DNA from: Cordilura impudica | Taxonomy: Eukaryota; Arthropoda; Insecta; Diptera; Scathophagidae | Direction: 5' to 3' | Assembly (NCBI GenBank): GCA_963682025.1 | Contig: OY821517.1 | Span: forward strand, 334,161,144 to 334,225,143 | DNA: 64,000 bases | Shown here: piece after piece, positions 11,945 through 25,100 of the stretch | Layout: each line of letters starts with the position of its first letter | How positions within the stretch are numbered: position 1 is the stretch's first letter | Program-made: the position numbers and the translations under genes | The notes under the pieces: model-generated | The model's input: the letters and a program-made list of their open reading frames with translations, nothing else | What the model was told of the DNA's origin: nothing | The model's database searches: none

Positions 11945-14825
11945 ATTAGTTGCGTAACTTTCAACTTTATTGTATTGTTTTTAGAAGAAAGAATGCGTTT
12001 TAATAAAAAGTAACCAGTTAAGAAAAAGATACTTTTTTAAAGAAATGCATTTTAAGTAAAGGGTACTTTTTAAGAAAAAGGAAATTTTAAGTAAAACTTA
12101 CTTTTTAAAGAAAATGCGCATTTTTAAGAAAAAATAGTTTTTTGAGAAAAATTTACTTTTTAGGTAAAAATTTACTTTTAGGTAAGAAATAAGTGATATT
12201 TAAAAAACGTATTTTTTGAGTAGACGGTTTTAAAAAAGATACTTTTTTAAGAAAATGCACTTTTTAAAGAAGAGGTACTATTGAAGAAATTACACATTTT
12301 ATACAAGGTACCTTTTGAAGAGAATATACATTAAAAAAAAACTTTTTTTTGTACTTATATGTTATTAGGAAATGCTACTTTTTTAAAAATTTTACTTTTT
12401 AAAGAGTGCATTTTAGGAAGCGTACTTTTGAAGAAATTGTGCCATTTTAAGAAAGGGCACTTTTAACAGACTTTTTTTTTAAATAAATGTTTAAGTTACT
12501 TTAATGGTACTGTACTGTACTGTTTTGAGAAAGGGTACTTTTTTAAGAATAGATAATTTTTTTTATGTAAATGGCTAAACCGTAAATATGAATGGATAAG
12601 AAATATTTGTATGAAGATCACGCCAACCGAAGAATGATTTCAAAATATTTCGTTAGAGTTCCTTCGTTTGTTTAAGGATCATGTTATTCATATTTGCGAC
12701 CAGCACAGTGTTTATAATGTTGAGTGTCAGTACGGTTAAAGAGTCTGGTACTACTTTTCGTGTGGTGTATTACTACACAGTATGAAAAATCGTATTCAAT
12801 ATTACAATCGGAAATGGTGTCGTTTAAATATATACGATGTGTCTTACTTAAAATTTTAAAAAAAGGTACTTTTTTTTAAAAAGGTACCTCTTTACGAAAA
12901 CAAATTAATTTAGAGAAGAGCATTAAGGGTACTCTTTTGAGAGGGTAGTTTTTTAAGAAAACTTTACTTTATAGGAAATGACATTTTTTTAAAGAAAAAG
13001 ATACTTTTTAAAAAAAGGAACTTTTACTTTTTTACGAGAATATATTTTATTTAGGTAATTTTTAAATAGGGTATGTTGAAAAAGTGTACTTCTTTAAAAG
13101 GGTGTTTTTTAAGACAATTTAATTTTATAGCAAAAGTTACTTTTTTAAGAAAAGGTACTTTTATAAGAAAAGGTACTTTTTTAAGAAAAGGTACTTGTAT
13201 AAGAAAAGGTACTTTTTTAAGAAAAGATACTTTTTTAAGAACATTTTCTTTTGTAGAAAAGATACTTTCCTATGAAAAGTTACTTTTTTAAAAAAAAGTG
13301 CTCTTTTAAAAAAAAGTATGTCGTAAAAAGTGTACTTTTTTTTAAAAAGCTAGCTTTTTAAATAAATTTATTTTTATAGAAAAAGGTGCTTTTTTACGAA
13401 AAGATACTAGTTTAATAAAAGGTTTTTTTTTTGTTTAAATATAAATCACTTTTTTAATAAAAAGGTAACTTGTAATAAAAATTTACTTTTTAATAAAAGG
13501 TAATAAAAAGTACTTTTTTAATAAAAAGGTATATTTTAATAAATGGGTACTATTTTTTATAAAAATGTATGTTTTTAGTATAAAGGTAATTTTTTAATAA
13601 AAATATATGTACTTTTTTTAATAAAAAGGCACTTTTTAAAAAAGGTACTTTTTAAAAAAGATACTTTTTTAAAAATAGTACTTTTTAAAAAAGATACTTT
13701 TTTAAAAATAGTACTTTTTAGAAAACATAATTTTTAATAAGGTAAATTTAAAAAAGGTACTTTTAAAAAACATATTTTTTAAAAAAAGTACATTATTGAT
13801 AAAAAAAAAGTACTTTTTGTAAAAGGTTCTTTTTTTAATAAAAAGTACTGTTCTGTAAAAAAAATGTTACTTTTAAAAAAATATACTTTTTAATAAAAAA
13901 GTGCTTTTTAATAAAAAGGTACTTTTTAATAAAAAAAAAAGAAAAAACTTACTATATAATAAATAGTTTTTTTATGAAGAAGGTAGTTTTTAAAAAAAGG
14001 TACATCTTACTTTTTTAATAAAAAGGTACTTTTTAAAAATAGGTACTTTTTAATAAAAAGGTACTTTTTTATAAAATATACTTTTTAATAAAAATTACTT
14101 TTTAAATAAAAGGCACTTTTTGATAAATGCTACGTTTTCATAAGAGGTACTTTTTGATAAAAGGTTTTTTTTTTTAATAAAGATACTTTGTTATAAAAGT
14201 TTATAATAAAAAGGTACCTTTAATAAAAGATACCTTTTATAAAAAAGGTACTTTTTTTATAAAAGATACTTTGTTAATAAAAGGTACTTTTTTAACAAAA
14301 GGTACTTTTTAATATAAATATACTTTTTAAAAAGGTACTTTTCATTAAAAGATACTTTTTAATAAAAATATACTTTTTAAAAAAGGAACTTTTAATAAAA
14401 AAGATAATTTTAATAAAAGATACTTTTTGATAAAAGGTGCTTCTGGATATAAAGTACTTTTTGATAAAAAGTGCTTCTGGATATAAGGTACTTTTAATAA
14501 AAAGATTATTTTAATAGAAGGTACATTTTGATAAAAGGTGCTTCTTGATATAAGGTACTTTTAAATAAAAGGTACTTCTTGATATGAGGTACTTTTTAAT
14601 GAAAGGTACTTTTTTATAATGGAAGATACTTTTTTTTTAGTAAAAAATACTTTTTTAATAAAAGGTACATTTCTTCATAAAAGACTCTTCATAAATGAAA
14701 GGTACGTTTTACCAAAAAGTATTTTTTAATGAAAGATAGTTTTTTAACAAAAGATACATTTTCAATAAAAGGTACTTTTTTAATAATAGGTCTTTGTTAA
14801 TAAAATGTACTTTTTAATAAAAAGG

Positions 14826-16092
14826 TGGTGGCTAAATCAGGACACCATATTTCAGATTTCAGTCGTATAGGATCATCTATAATTCTCTCTAGAAACATGC
14901 ATAAGTGAAAATGATTAAAAATCTTATTGCTGTATCGTTATAATTTATTTTAAAAATATTAATGGTTGAACGACTTGTATAATTATATAATTTAAAAAAC
15001 TAATTGTGAGTCGCTGGTTCATGATACATGTGGAATATTTTAATTCGAAGCCCAAATGATTATTGGTATAAAATATGTTGTCAAGTTGACTATACGTAAC
15101 AAAAAGTGTGTCAAAAATTGTATTTACAGAGCATATATTTTATATGGAGAGCTGTAAAAGTATTCATTCAATTTAGAATTAATTGTCTTAAAATTTAATA
15201 TATATTTAAAAACTTTATTCTAATATTTCGAACAAACAATCTCTAAGAATTAAATCTAAGGCGTAATTCTCAAAGCCTTTTATTAAATGGCATGAATATA
15301 CAAATCTAGTTAATTTCTAAGTGAATGATTAATTGTTTAAATGAATTCATAATTCATTAATTTGAAACTGCTACAAAAAGAATTATCAAATTTTCCAAAA
15401 GATTGCTTGGATTTGTTTATAATTTGTTTATAGTTTCACTACTACCATAAGATAAGTTTTTAGCTTATGACGATGTCTCAAGACAGATATCGAAAACTAT
15501 AGTGAGTATTTAATCTGTTAACGTTAAATGAGTTTTACAAATTTTTATTATTAACTTATTAAGTTTGTTGTAAAAACTGCGTATTTAATCTACTACAAAA
15601 TTAATTGCTTGGAAAGTTTGATCATTCAATTTGAAAAATGAAATCATTAATGTAAATACTCGTATAAAAGCAATGGAAAACTAACAAAAATGAATTAACT
15701 AATAAATTCTTGCAAAGCTCTGTGAATAGGTGTGTACGAGTATGTACTAAATATAAAAAATTCTCATACGAATTATTTTGGAATATCTCTTACGTATCGT
15801 ATCATATAAATAAATACATATATGTATATATATTTATTTATATACAAAATATATTAAAATAAAAATACGTTAGCTTATCACAACTCAACAAAAAAAAAAA
15901 AAAAACTGATACGTTTGTTCCTAAATAAAGCATTCTCTAAAACTCAACATATTATTTTGAGTAAAACTGATTAGTAGCAATTAGTACAATTAACCAAGAA
16001 GGTTGACAGTTTGTATAAAGACGAATTCATATGTGCGATTGTATTTATATATACATATTTATATTTAATATTGTTTACATTTCAATTTACAG
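14826..16092. other. AT-rich region before first coding exon
   Basis: I see no coding sequence or repeat I can name. A TTTCAATTTACAG acceptor closes the region at 16092, so at least its 3' part is a 5'-UTR intron of the gene beginning at 16108. Confidence 0.4.
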
Positions 16093-16155
16093 TTGAAAGG
16101 TGAAAACATGTATCCCAGTCCAAAGCCAGTGAAAAAAGTGCCCCTACATTTACAG
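16093..16155 (+). CDS. CRMP: Exon 1 (first coding exon) of DHP/CRMP gene
   Basis: It opens after TTTACAG with 15 non-coding bases, then ATG at 16108 and 16 codons ([16 protein letters not shown]) to a GTAAAC donor. The 15 leader bases are also open in frame, but the family N-terminus supports the ATG. A non-coding exon must lie upstream. The next intron is 57 bp. Confidence 0.88.
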
Positions 16156-19100
16156 GTAAACTATTAACCAAATTATATAATTTTATATTGTAAATATTCT
16201 TTTCTTTTTTAGAGTGCTCAGAATCGTGTCTATATTAAAAATGGTCAAGTTGTTAATCACGATCAAATGTTCAAAGCTGATATTTATATAGAAGATGGAA
16301 TAATCAAGTGAGTTTTTATACCATTTAAAATTTAAAAGAAAAATTAAATAAATTTTTGGCGCCAAAAAGAAAAAAGTGTAATAAAAGGTTCGTTTACTTT
16401 TCCGGTAAAGTTTGATAAAAAGAATCACTCTTAACTAAACAAAAAAGCATAAAAGTACTGTAAGCTGAAAATTCATAGTGGAAACAAGTAAGAAAGTTAT
16501 ACTCGGTTATAACGAATTTTTAGGCTTAAATTTATATCTGGACTTTTGCACATTTTATAAGAAATATAAACGAAATATATGAAAAAGTAAAAAATGTTAT
16601 ACTAATCAAGTAAAAAAAACATAGTCGGCTAGACCGATACCCTATGCCATGCGTTAAGCAAAAGGGTCTTAGTTCCAACTAATTAGATATAGAAAATAAG
16701 CATAAACCAAATTTGAGAGACATTGTTACTAATTTGTTTTGCCTTCGGATATGAAAAAGTTCATATCGGTTGCTTTATTTACATGGGGACTAGATCAAAA
16801 ATGGACCGATCCTGACCATATTTGGTAAAGTCAATTATTTTTTGCAAAAACATATAAAACTAAATTTGAGAAAAATCCGTCAAAATTTTTTTATGGATTA
16901 AAGTGAAGAACGGGATATAGCTTTTTTGAGGGTTATGACTAAGAATTGTTCTATAGGGTTTAATTTTGGACTACTAATTAATGGATGTAATAAGTACGCA
17001 AAACCCCAATTTTACCAAGATCTATATGATAATTTTGATTTTGTAGTAATATTAGTCCATTTAGCGATGTCCGTCCGTCCGTCCGTCTGTGTGTCCATGT
17101 AAACCTTGTAATCAAACTAGAGGTGGCGAATATGAATATCTTTCGATGAAATTTATCGTACATGCTTTTAGAGATGCCTCCATATTTTAGGCCATATCTT
17201 GGTACCGTGATGTCCGATTTACCCCATTTTAAACACGAACCTGCTCGAAGTAATGAGAAATAATATTATCCAGGCAAATGCTATATTTTGTAAATGAGCG
17301 TGATTTCAACAGACAGACAGACGGACGGATGGGCGGACGGATGGGCGGACGGGTCGATCAGCATTGCTATAATGACTCGAGTTGTTATAAGGATCAAAAA
17401 TAAATATACTTCATGGGGTAGCTAATTCATTTCTCCATGCCTTAAAACGGAATGACAAACTAATGTATACCCTATACACAGTGGTGTGCAGGGTATATTA
17501 ATTATCATCCAGTGTTATCAAATGGCTAAGCGTGGCGATTTTCAAGCATGTCTGGAGTGTATATAAAACTTTTGAAGAATTATCTTTTTTAAAAATGCAC
17601 CAATGTATTATCCCTAACCAAATTTGTGGACATTTGGCAAGCTTTGAAAATATTTCTAGAACTAGAGCTGCCAGAGGTGCGTTTTGAGACTCTATCTTAT
17701 AGGTCCAATTAACTAGATATAGAAAATATGCATAAACCTAATATGAGTGGCATTGTTATTAATGATATTGTACTTTTATGGAGCCTAGGTTGAAAAATGT
17801 ACCGATCCTGATCATATCTGGTAAGGTCCCTTATATTTGCAAATACATATACAAACCAAATTTGAGAAAAACCTGTGCAATATTTTTGTTTTTTTAATAG
17901 ATTTCAGGGAAGATCGGAAATCAGCTTCATATCGGGGCTATGACTATGGGGTTTGTTTTTGGACTACTGATAAATGGATGTAATAAACATAAACAAACCC
18001 AATTTGACCGAGATCTGTATGATAATTTGGATATTATAACAATTTAAGTCGATCTCATAGGGGTCATCTGTATGGGGACTAGGTCTGAACACGCACTGAT
18101 TTTCACCAGTTTCAATAGCGTTCATCATTTGGCCGATAGAAGCTTATATACTTAATTTCATCAAAATATATTCGTATTTGGGGCCTATAGTTTGATAACA
18201 AGGTTTACATGGAGACACAGACTGACGGTCCTACGGAACTGGTTAAATCGACTCAGCAAATGATGTGCAAGGGGTATACATCAGTTTGTCAATTCGTTTG
18301 TAACACATTGAAAAACACATCGAATCGATATATATCGATATAAATTAACAACTTAGGATAATATTGTTTGTCGAGAAGATTGATATTTAAAATAATGTGA
18401 ATCGGGCATCATTGCACCAAGATATGGCGTAATATATTGAAACATCTGTAAAAAAATTGCTAAAAATTTAGCGTGTTTGTTGTAATAATTTAGAATTAAG
18501 TTTATCAAATTATTAACTTTTTCAAACAATTTATTTACAGTTGTTATAAATAGTGCAATAAATTCAGAAAACCCAAGTGGAGGGTATCAAAGGTGCACCA
18601 TAGCCGAATTTAACACTCTTACTTGTTTTTCTCTCGTACTTTATTTAAAAAAAAAAAAAAAAACTAGTTGAATTACTTCTGAAGAGTACCAGGGGAACTT
18701 TAATGATCTTAAAATTATATATTCAATAACAATATTAAAATATTTGTGCATAAAATTAAATAAATATATCTTTAATAAACAAAGTTTATTTTTTATAAAC
18801 ATTAATTAAATAAATAATGTCTTTGTCAATGAAAAAAAAAAAATAAATAAATTAATTTTAAAAAAACATATTTTCAAATCAAGGAAAAAGAAGTAGCGAT
18901 TTGCTCGTTTTGTGATTCATTTGAAACAAAAATTTTAAAAATGTTTTGGCGATTTTTTTCACGGCAAAAAATTAATAGAAAATAACTGGGACTGAAAAAA
19001 TTTATATAAAATATTGTGGTGATTTTTTATTAGCAGCATGAATAATATTTTGGCGATTTTAAACACTCGGTTTGGCGAAAAGGTCCTAAAAATTCTAACA

Positions 19101-22100
19101 AACCTGTGGACAACTTTTAAATGAAAAAAAAGTTTTTTTCATCAATATTATTAATTAAACCTTTTTGTTGAAACACAAGGATAAATAAAAAATTTAATTT
19201 TTTTTATTTAAATTCAAAACTTAAACTTATATAAATATTTGTTCAAACAACCAGTGTTGCCATTTTAGTTGCTAGATTAAGCAACTTTTTTTTCTTGCTT
19301 AGCATCCAAAATTTATGAAAAGTTGCTAGATGCTAACTTAGCATCTTTTATTAATAAAAAGTTGCTTTTAGCATCTTTTTTTTTTTTTTGATTTTTATCA
19401 TTATTTTTGAATATATAATTTTAATTTTAATGATATTGATATGTTAAAATTTCTCAAAGTGTAATACGAGAAATTTGTGTACTACTCTTTTTACACTCTG
19501 CTCGTTTCTTTCAACAAATATAACAAAACATTTTGAAATAGAAGAATGTAAACATCAACAACAGTTTTTAATGAACTAAATATAATTGCATTAAAAAAAA
19601 TTCCAAAATTTTCAATACAAAACACATTAAACCGGGTAAAAAAATCGATAACCAATATATTAGAAGAGTTTAAATTTAGATTATCTGAGACAGAAAAAAT
19701 TCAAATCCAATTGAGTTATCTCACAGAACAATATTGGGATACAACACTGAATACAAACTCTTTATGGATTGAAGTAAACAAAAATTCTATTGGCGAAAGT
19801 CCATTTAAAGAGTTATCCACATTTGTATTGTCTTTATTTGTTTTGTCTTTCTCAAAAGCCGGAGTTGAACGTTCGTTTAATTTAATGACTTTAGTTAAAA
19901 GCAAACTTTGCAACAGAATAAAATCCGAGTTGCTATGTTCTGTAATACGTATAAAAGAAGGTTTGAAATTGAAAAATGGGTGCTGTTACACTTAGAATAT
20001 ACAGAGCGATGTCGTTGAAAGTCGATCGTCAGAAAAATATCAGAGCTAAGAAGAACTTGAAGATGAAGACATCACAGAAATATTAGTTTTCATAAACCAA
20101 TTATTGTAACTAGCAGATTCCAGCCCTCGAAATTCGAGTGCAAATTCTAGGAAATTTTATTTTTTCCTTAAATAAAGACCCTAAAGGTATGCTAATCAAT
20201 TATAGGCAATTCGCAAATCAACACAAAAAAAATTCATTTTTATTACAAACACATTAACAAATTTAATAAACACACACTTAGCATTGTATAATTATACCCT
20301 ATACCACTATGTGGTTTGGGTATAATGACTTTGTGCTGCTGTTTGTAACAACCAAAAATATTTGACCTAGACCCATCTTTAATTATACCGATCGAATCAG
20401 AATCACTTTCTGAGTTGATTTAACAATGTCCGTCCGTCCGTCTGTGTGTCCATGTAAAGCTTGTAATCAAACTGCAGGTCGCAAATATGAATATATTTTG
20501 ATGAAATTTGGTATATAAGCTTTTGTCGGCCATGGGATGAACACTATTGAAATTGGTGGGAATCGGTCCATGTTCAGACCTAGCCCCCATACAAATAACC
20601 CATATGAAATCGACATAAATTGCCATAAGATCCAAATTGTCATATAGATCTTACTCAAATTAGGTTTGTATGCGTTCATTACATCCACTAATGAGTAGTC
20701 CAAAAATGATCCCTTTGACCCCATATAGAGCTGCTTCCCGATCTTCACTTAAATCTATTAAAAAACAAAAATATTGCACTGATTCTTCTCAAATTTTGTT
20801 TGTACATATTTTTGCAAAATTCAAGAGACTTTACCAAACATGATCAGGAACGGTCCATTCTTGGACCTAGTCCCTTTATAGATATAGCATCCGATATGAA
20901 CTTTTTCATATCTGCAGCCAAAAAAAATAATAAAAATCCCACTCAAATTTGGTTTTTGCTTATTTTCAATGTCCAGTTAGTTGGGCCTAAGAGATAGGGT
21001 TTCTAATCGCATGGTATAGGGTATCGTATAGTCGGTCTAGAAAGACTATAATTTTCTTACTTGTTTAATTTTATGTATGTGTTAGTAGCAAATTTAAATG
21101 CAGTTTACTCAAAACAAAGGAAAAAATTTAAAAATCTGTAAATCTGCAATCCGGCTAAAAAGAAGTACCTTTCAAATAATATACGTTTCACGAAAATCGG
21201 GATAAAACGGTAAAACAAAACATCGGTCACAAGAAATCGCCTAGCCTATTAATATTATAGATATACTCGTATCTTTTGATAATGTAAATTCTGTTATATT
21301 TGAAATTAAAAAAAATCTCTCTAAATTTAAAAATATTTAATTTAAAATATTTAATCAAAATAATTTTATTTAAAATTTTAAAAATATAAATCGATACTTA
21401 TGTTTTATATTCATTTTTCCATTTAAAAACCAAAGAATTAATTAATAAGTACTTAATTTTTCAATCAAAAGGTAATAGAATTAAAAAACAATTTTAGCAT
21501 CACTGCAAACAACTGATAAATTGATACTTTTACCAATTATCTCTCAGTTTGAGTAAGTTCTGAGTAAGAGAACAATATTTACTCTCTTATTAGCGTTCTC
21601 ATTTATCCAAATTTTGAATACAAGAAAGCTTATGGAAATGTTTTGGTTAGTTTAGTGTTCAGAAAACCCCTGCATTTAAACGAATTTGAAAAAAATTTCC
21701 CTAAAATAACATATTAGATAATTTTTTTTTTAAATTAGTAATTAAGAGTATATAATTTAGCATATACATACGTATGTAACAAATAAAAAAAATTAAAAAC
21801 CCTAAATTTTCTCGTAAATAAGAGGAAGTAAATAAATATATACAAACATATACATATAATACACATTACAAAAAAGAATTACTAAAAATGCTTTCAGCCG
21901 TTGAAATGCCCATTATATTTCTTAAATTGTTTGTTACAATGTTAAACATTGAAAAGGCTCTTTCTACCGATGCATATGAAAAAGGAAGAGTCGATGACAA
22001 GGATTGCAGTTTGTTTATTTTAGGCGGTCACCTGCATCTTTTTTCTTTTCCCACTTCATGCCAAAATTTTTCTGTCGATGATATATTGTTACATTCATTG

Positions 22101-25100
22101 AAGTGCACTACAATACTAGTTACTAGCAGAGCCCAGCCCTCGAAATTCGAGTGCAAATTCTAGGAAATTTTATTTTTTTATTCATAAATAATTTTACAAC
22201 AGCCGAATTCATAACCAATATTTAGCAGTATCTTAGCAAGTGTGTTATTTATAACGCACTTGTTAAAATCATTCTAAAGAACTTTCAAACACTTGCTAAA
22301 CATGAGATGAAATGCCAACCTATTTGCATAAAAATAAATGGCGTTACAAAATTCAGAGTTGATATTTTAACTTTTAGTTGACAGAATAAAATTGGTTATG
22401 AATAAACTATGTGCTAAATTACTACTTGGCTTAATCGGTATTCTAGTAAGCAGCTCGTTGTGTGCGATGTATGTATATGCGGCTGCTAAAATTTGGTTAT
22501 AATTCGGCTGTAAGAGTCTAAAGGTGTGCTAATCAATTTTAACCAAATTTAATAGACGCACACATTGTATAGTTTTTTATTTTTATACCCTCCCTGCCAG
22601 TGTGCAGAGGGTATATATAAGTTTGTCATTCCGTTTGTAATAATTAGAAAAAAAATTTGGACCCCATAAAATATATATTTGTGATCCTTATAACAACCGG
22701 AGTTGATATAGCGATGTCCGTCTGTCCGTCTGTGGAAATCACGATCGCGGCATCAATCGGGCAGCTAGGGTGCTCGTTGACATAAAAAATGATTCATTAA
22801 CATCCTGAGAAGTTTTCTATTTAAAATCGTCCAAATCGGTCGATTAGGGCCCGAGATTTGAATGAAGAACTAAAAAAAGTCTTGAAAAAATATAATTTTC
22901 TATGTTGTTCTTGTCACGATCACGCCCTCAATAGTGCAGCTACAGTGATCACTTTTTTTGAGAATGATTCACCAAATTCAGGGAAAGATTTCTGTTTCAA
23001 AAATCATTAAAATCAGTGGAACAGGTCCAGGGAAATCTCTGAAAAAGTAAAAAAAAAATGAAAAATATGTTTCTATATTGTTCTTGTTGTTATTCTAAAT
23101 GTTCTGTTGTTGTCATAGCTGAACTTGTTGTTTTTGTGGTCGTTGTGGTAATAATATAATAAAAACTAACCCTTTGTACATTTTTTAGATCATCACATTT
23201 GTTAGATCATTTCTGTTATTACCACGAGCCTGCCTGCAAAATTTCAGATCGAATGGGTCACGGGAAAGGGGTTAAAATCGATCCAAATTTTTTTCGACAA
23301 GCAGACACTACGAGTTAATATAAAGGGAGTAAAAATTCACCAACATCTAAAGCAAATAATGCTAAAATACCTTGTTGTTAATAAAAACAAAAAATGTAAA
23401 TTTAGCAAAAAAAAAAATTTTTATGTATAAATTTATTTAAAGAGAAAAAAAGAAAAATAACGTTTGATGTTGTATTTTCTGTGTGTAATATTTACATATA
23501 CATACATAAACATATTAAATAATACAAATAATATACAAATATATTCTCTTCTATTCTATATACTATATATGTATATCCATAAGAACTGCATGTTAGAAAT
23601 AAATCGGTATATTATTTTATTTACATAATTTTCTGCAATATTTTGTTGTGGGGAAAATACATTTCTTTTGCATTAACAGAGTCTCACTTCATTTTGCTCA
23701 GCGTGACTATGTCACAATAGATGTCAATATTTTCAACTAGATATCATACAGAACAATGTTAAGAGTATGCACGGGCTGGTCTTTTATTTCATATGTTTTT
23801 TTCATTATTCTTTTACAAATATGAACATAAGTTTGGCATGTTAACTTTTTGTTGTCTTTATAAAATAGAGTTACCGAGTTCATCAATGAGTTTTTTGCTT
23901 TCAAAACAGTTCTACATAGTTATATAGAACTGTTATTCTGCTTTACCTACAAAATATCTGATTGCGATTACATCTAATTTTTAAAAATTGTTTATAATTA
24001 CTAAAGCATTATTATTCACATAAATACAAAATTTCACTTTTTAAATTTTCCATTTAAATTTAAGAAAATATCAATTCTAAAAACTGGAATTAAAATTTCC
24101 AATCATATATTAGAAAATATTAATTGAATTTCAGAAAATCAGATCAAAACGTCGGAAATAATAATTTTAAATTTAGAAGACATCAATTGCATCTTTAATA
24201 TATAAATTTTATTCGTTAAACACAAATTGAAATTCCAAAAAAAACACCAAATATGTTTACATTTCAAAAATGTTTACATTTAAAAAAAATATTGCCATTC
24301 AGGAGAAATTAATAACTTTTCAGTACCGCGATTAAGTAACTTCTTTTAACGATAGTCGAATCGTTAAAAAAAGAAAATTGCAAAATTATCAGTAAAAATT
24401 TTAAACGATATTCGCTATTGTTAAAGTCAGCTGTTGTTGTTATCTAAACGACAACCGTTTTTGTTTTGTTTATTCAATCGATAAAAACTTAAATTTTTAG
24501 GTTGAAATGTCGTCATACATAAATAAAAATCATAAAATAGTGAAAATATTTTGCTTTTATTAAAAAACTTTTTTATATAAATAAAAAAATTAAATAGCAT
24601 ATTCAATTCATTATTTCATTTTCAAATAAATAAACAGAAATATTAGTAAACAAAATAAAGATATTAAACATCAACATAAAATCATCCTGTCAAACATCCT
24701 GTCTATTCTTTGTGTTTTTCGCTTATTTTGACAGAGATGCCACTCGTTTACAATTTAAATAAATAGAAAAATAGATTTGTCGACTGTCGTTAAGATGTAT
24801 GTACTTAGTGAATCACTTAATCCTTAGTACAAACAACAATTGCTGTCGATATATTTTGCGATTGTCGGATCGTTGAAATTTACAGAATCACACTACAGAA
24901 AACATTAATTTAAATTCAATGAATTTTAGAAAACGTCAAATGATATTTAAGAATTGCGAACATAAAAATTGTTACATAAATAAACGCAATTTGATGAGAA
25001 TGTTATTTATATATAAATTTTCACAATTTTTTTGGATGAATATTTGAAGTTTTTCAGAAAATAAAGATAACAAATTATTTTATTTAAAATGTTTGGGACA

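Larger units (their letters stand above)
8325..14825. repeat. Degenerate 18-bp minisatellite, about 6.5 kb
   Basis: Units resemble GGTACTTTTTTAAGAAAA, 18 bp each. They are most regular at 13140-13250, where one frame reads repeats of six residues (LRKGTF). From about 13430 to 14820 the units shift to GGTACTTTTTAATAAAAA, so the array holds at least two subtypes. It is interrupted by an F1 copy (8484-9262), a block holding a LINE fragment (about 10810-11985), and a 300-bp unrelated block (about 12550-12850). It has no coding potential beyond repeat-encoded frames. Confidence 0.85.
19252..21505 (+). mobile_element. hAT transposon with 8-bp target duplication
   Basis: The left end is CAGTGTTGCCATTTTAG at 19252. 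The right end reads CAGTGATGCTAAAATTG inward from 21505. Both are flanked by the identical octamer CAAACAAC (19244-19251 and 21506-21513). CAGTG ends with an 8-bp duplication are the hAT signature. The unit is 2254 bp but includes a 1152-bp nested F3 insertion (20110-21261), so the hAT itself is only about 1.1 kb and internally deleted. It encodes a transposase C-terminus. Confidence 0.85.

Noticed and set aside
13073..13291. Frame with repeated LRKGTF
   Set aside because: Repeat-encoded; no start context or conserved domain.
21888..22163. 91-codon frame, [15 protein letters not shown]...
   Set aside because: No recognisable family, and its 3' end is within an F3 element; length is possible by chance.
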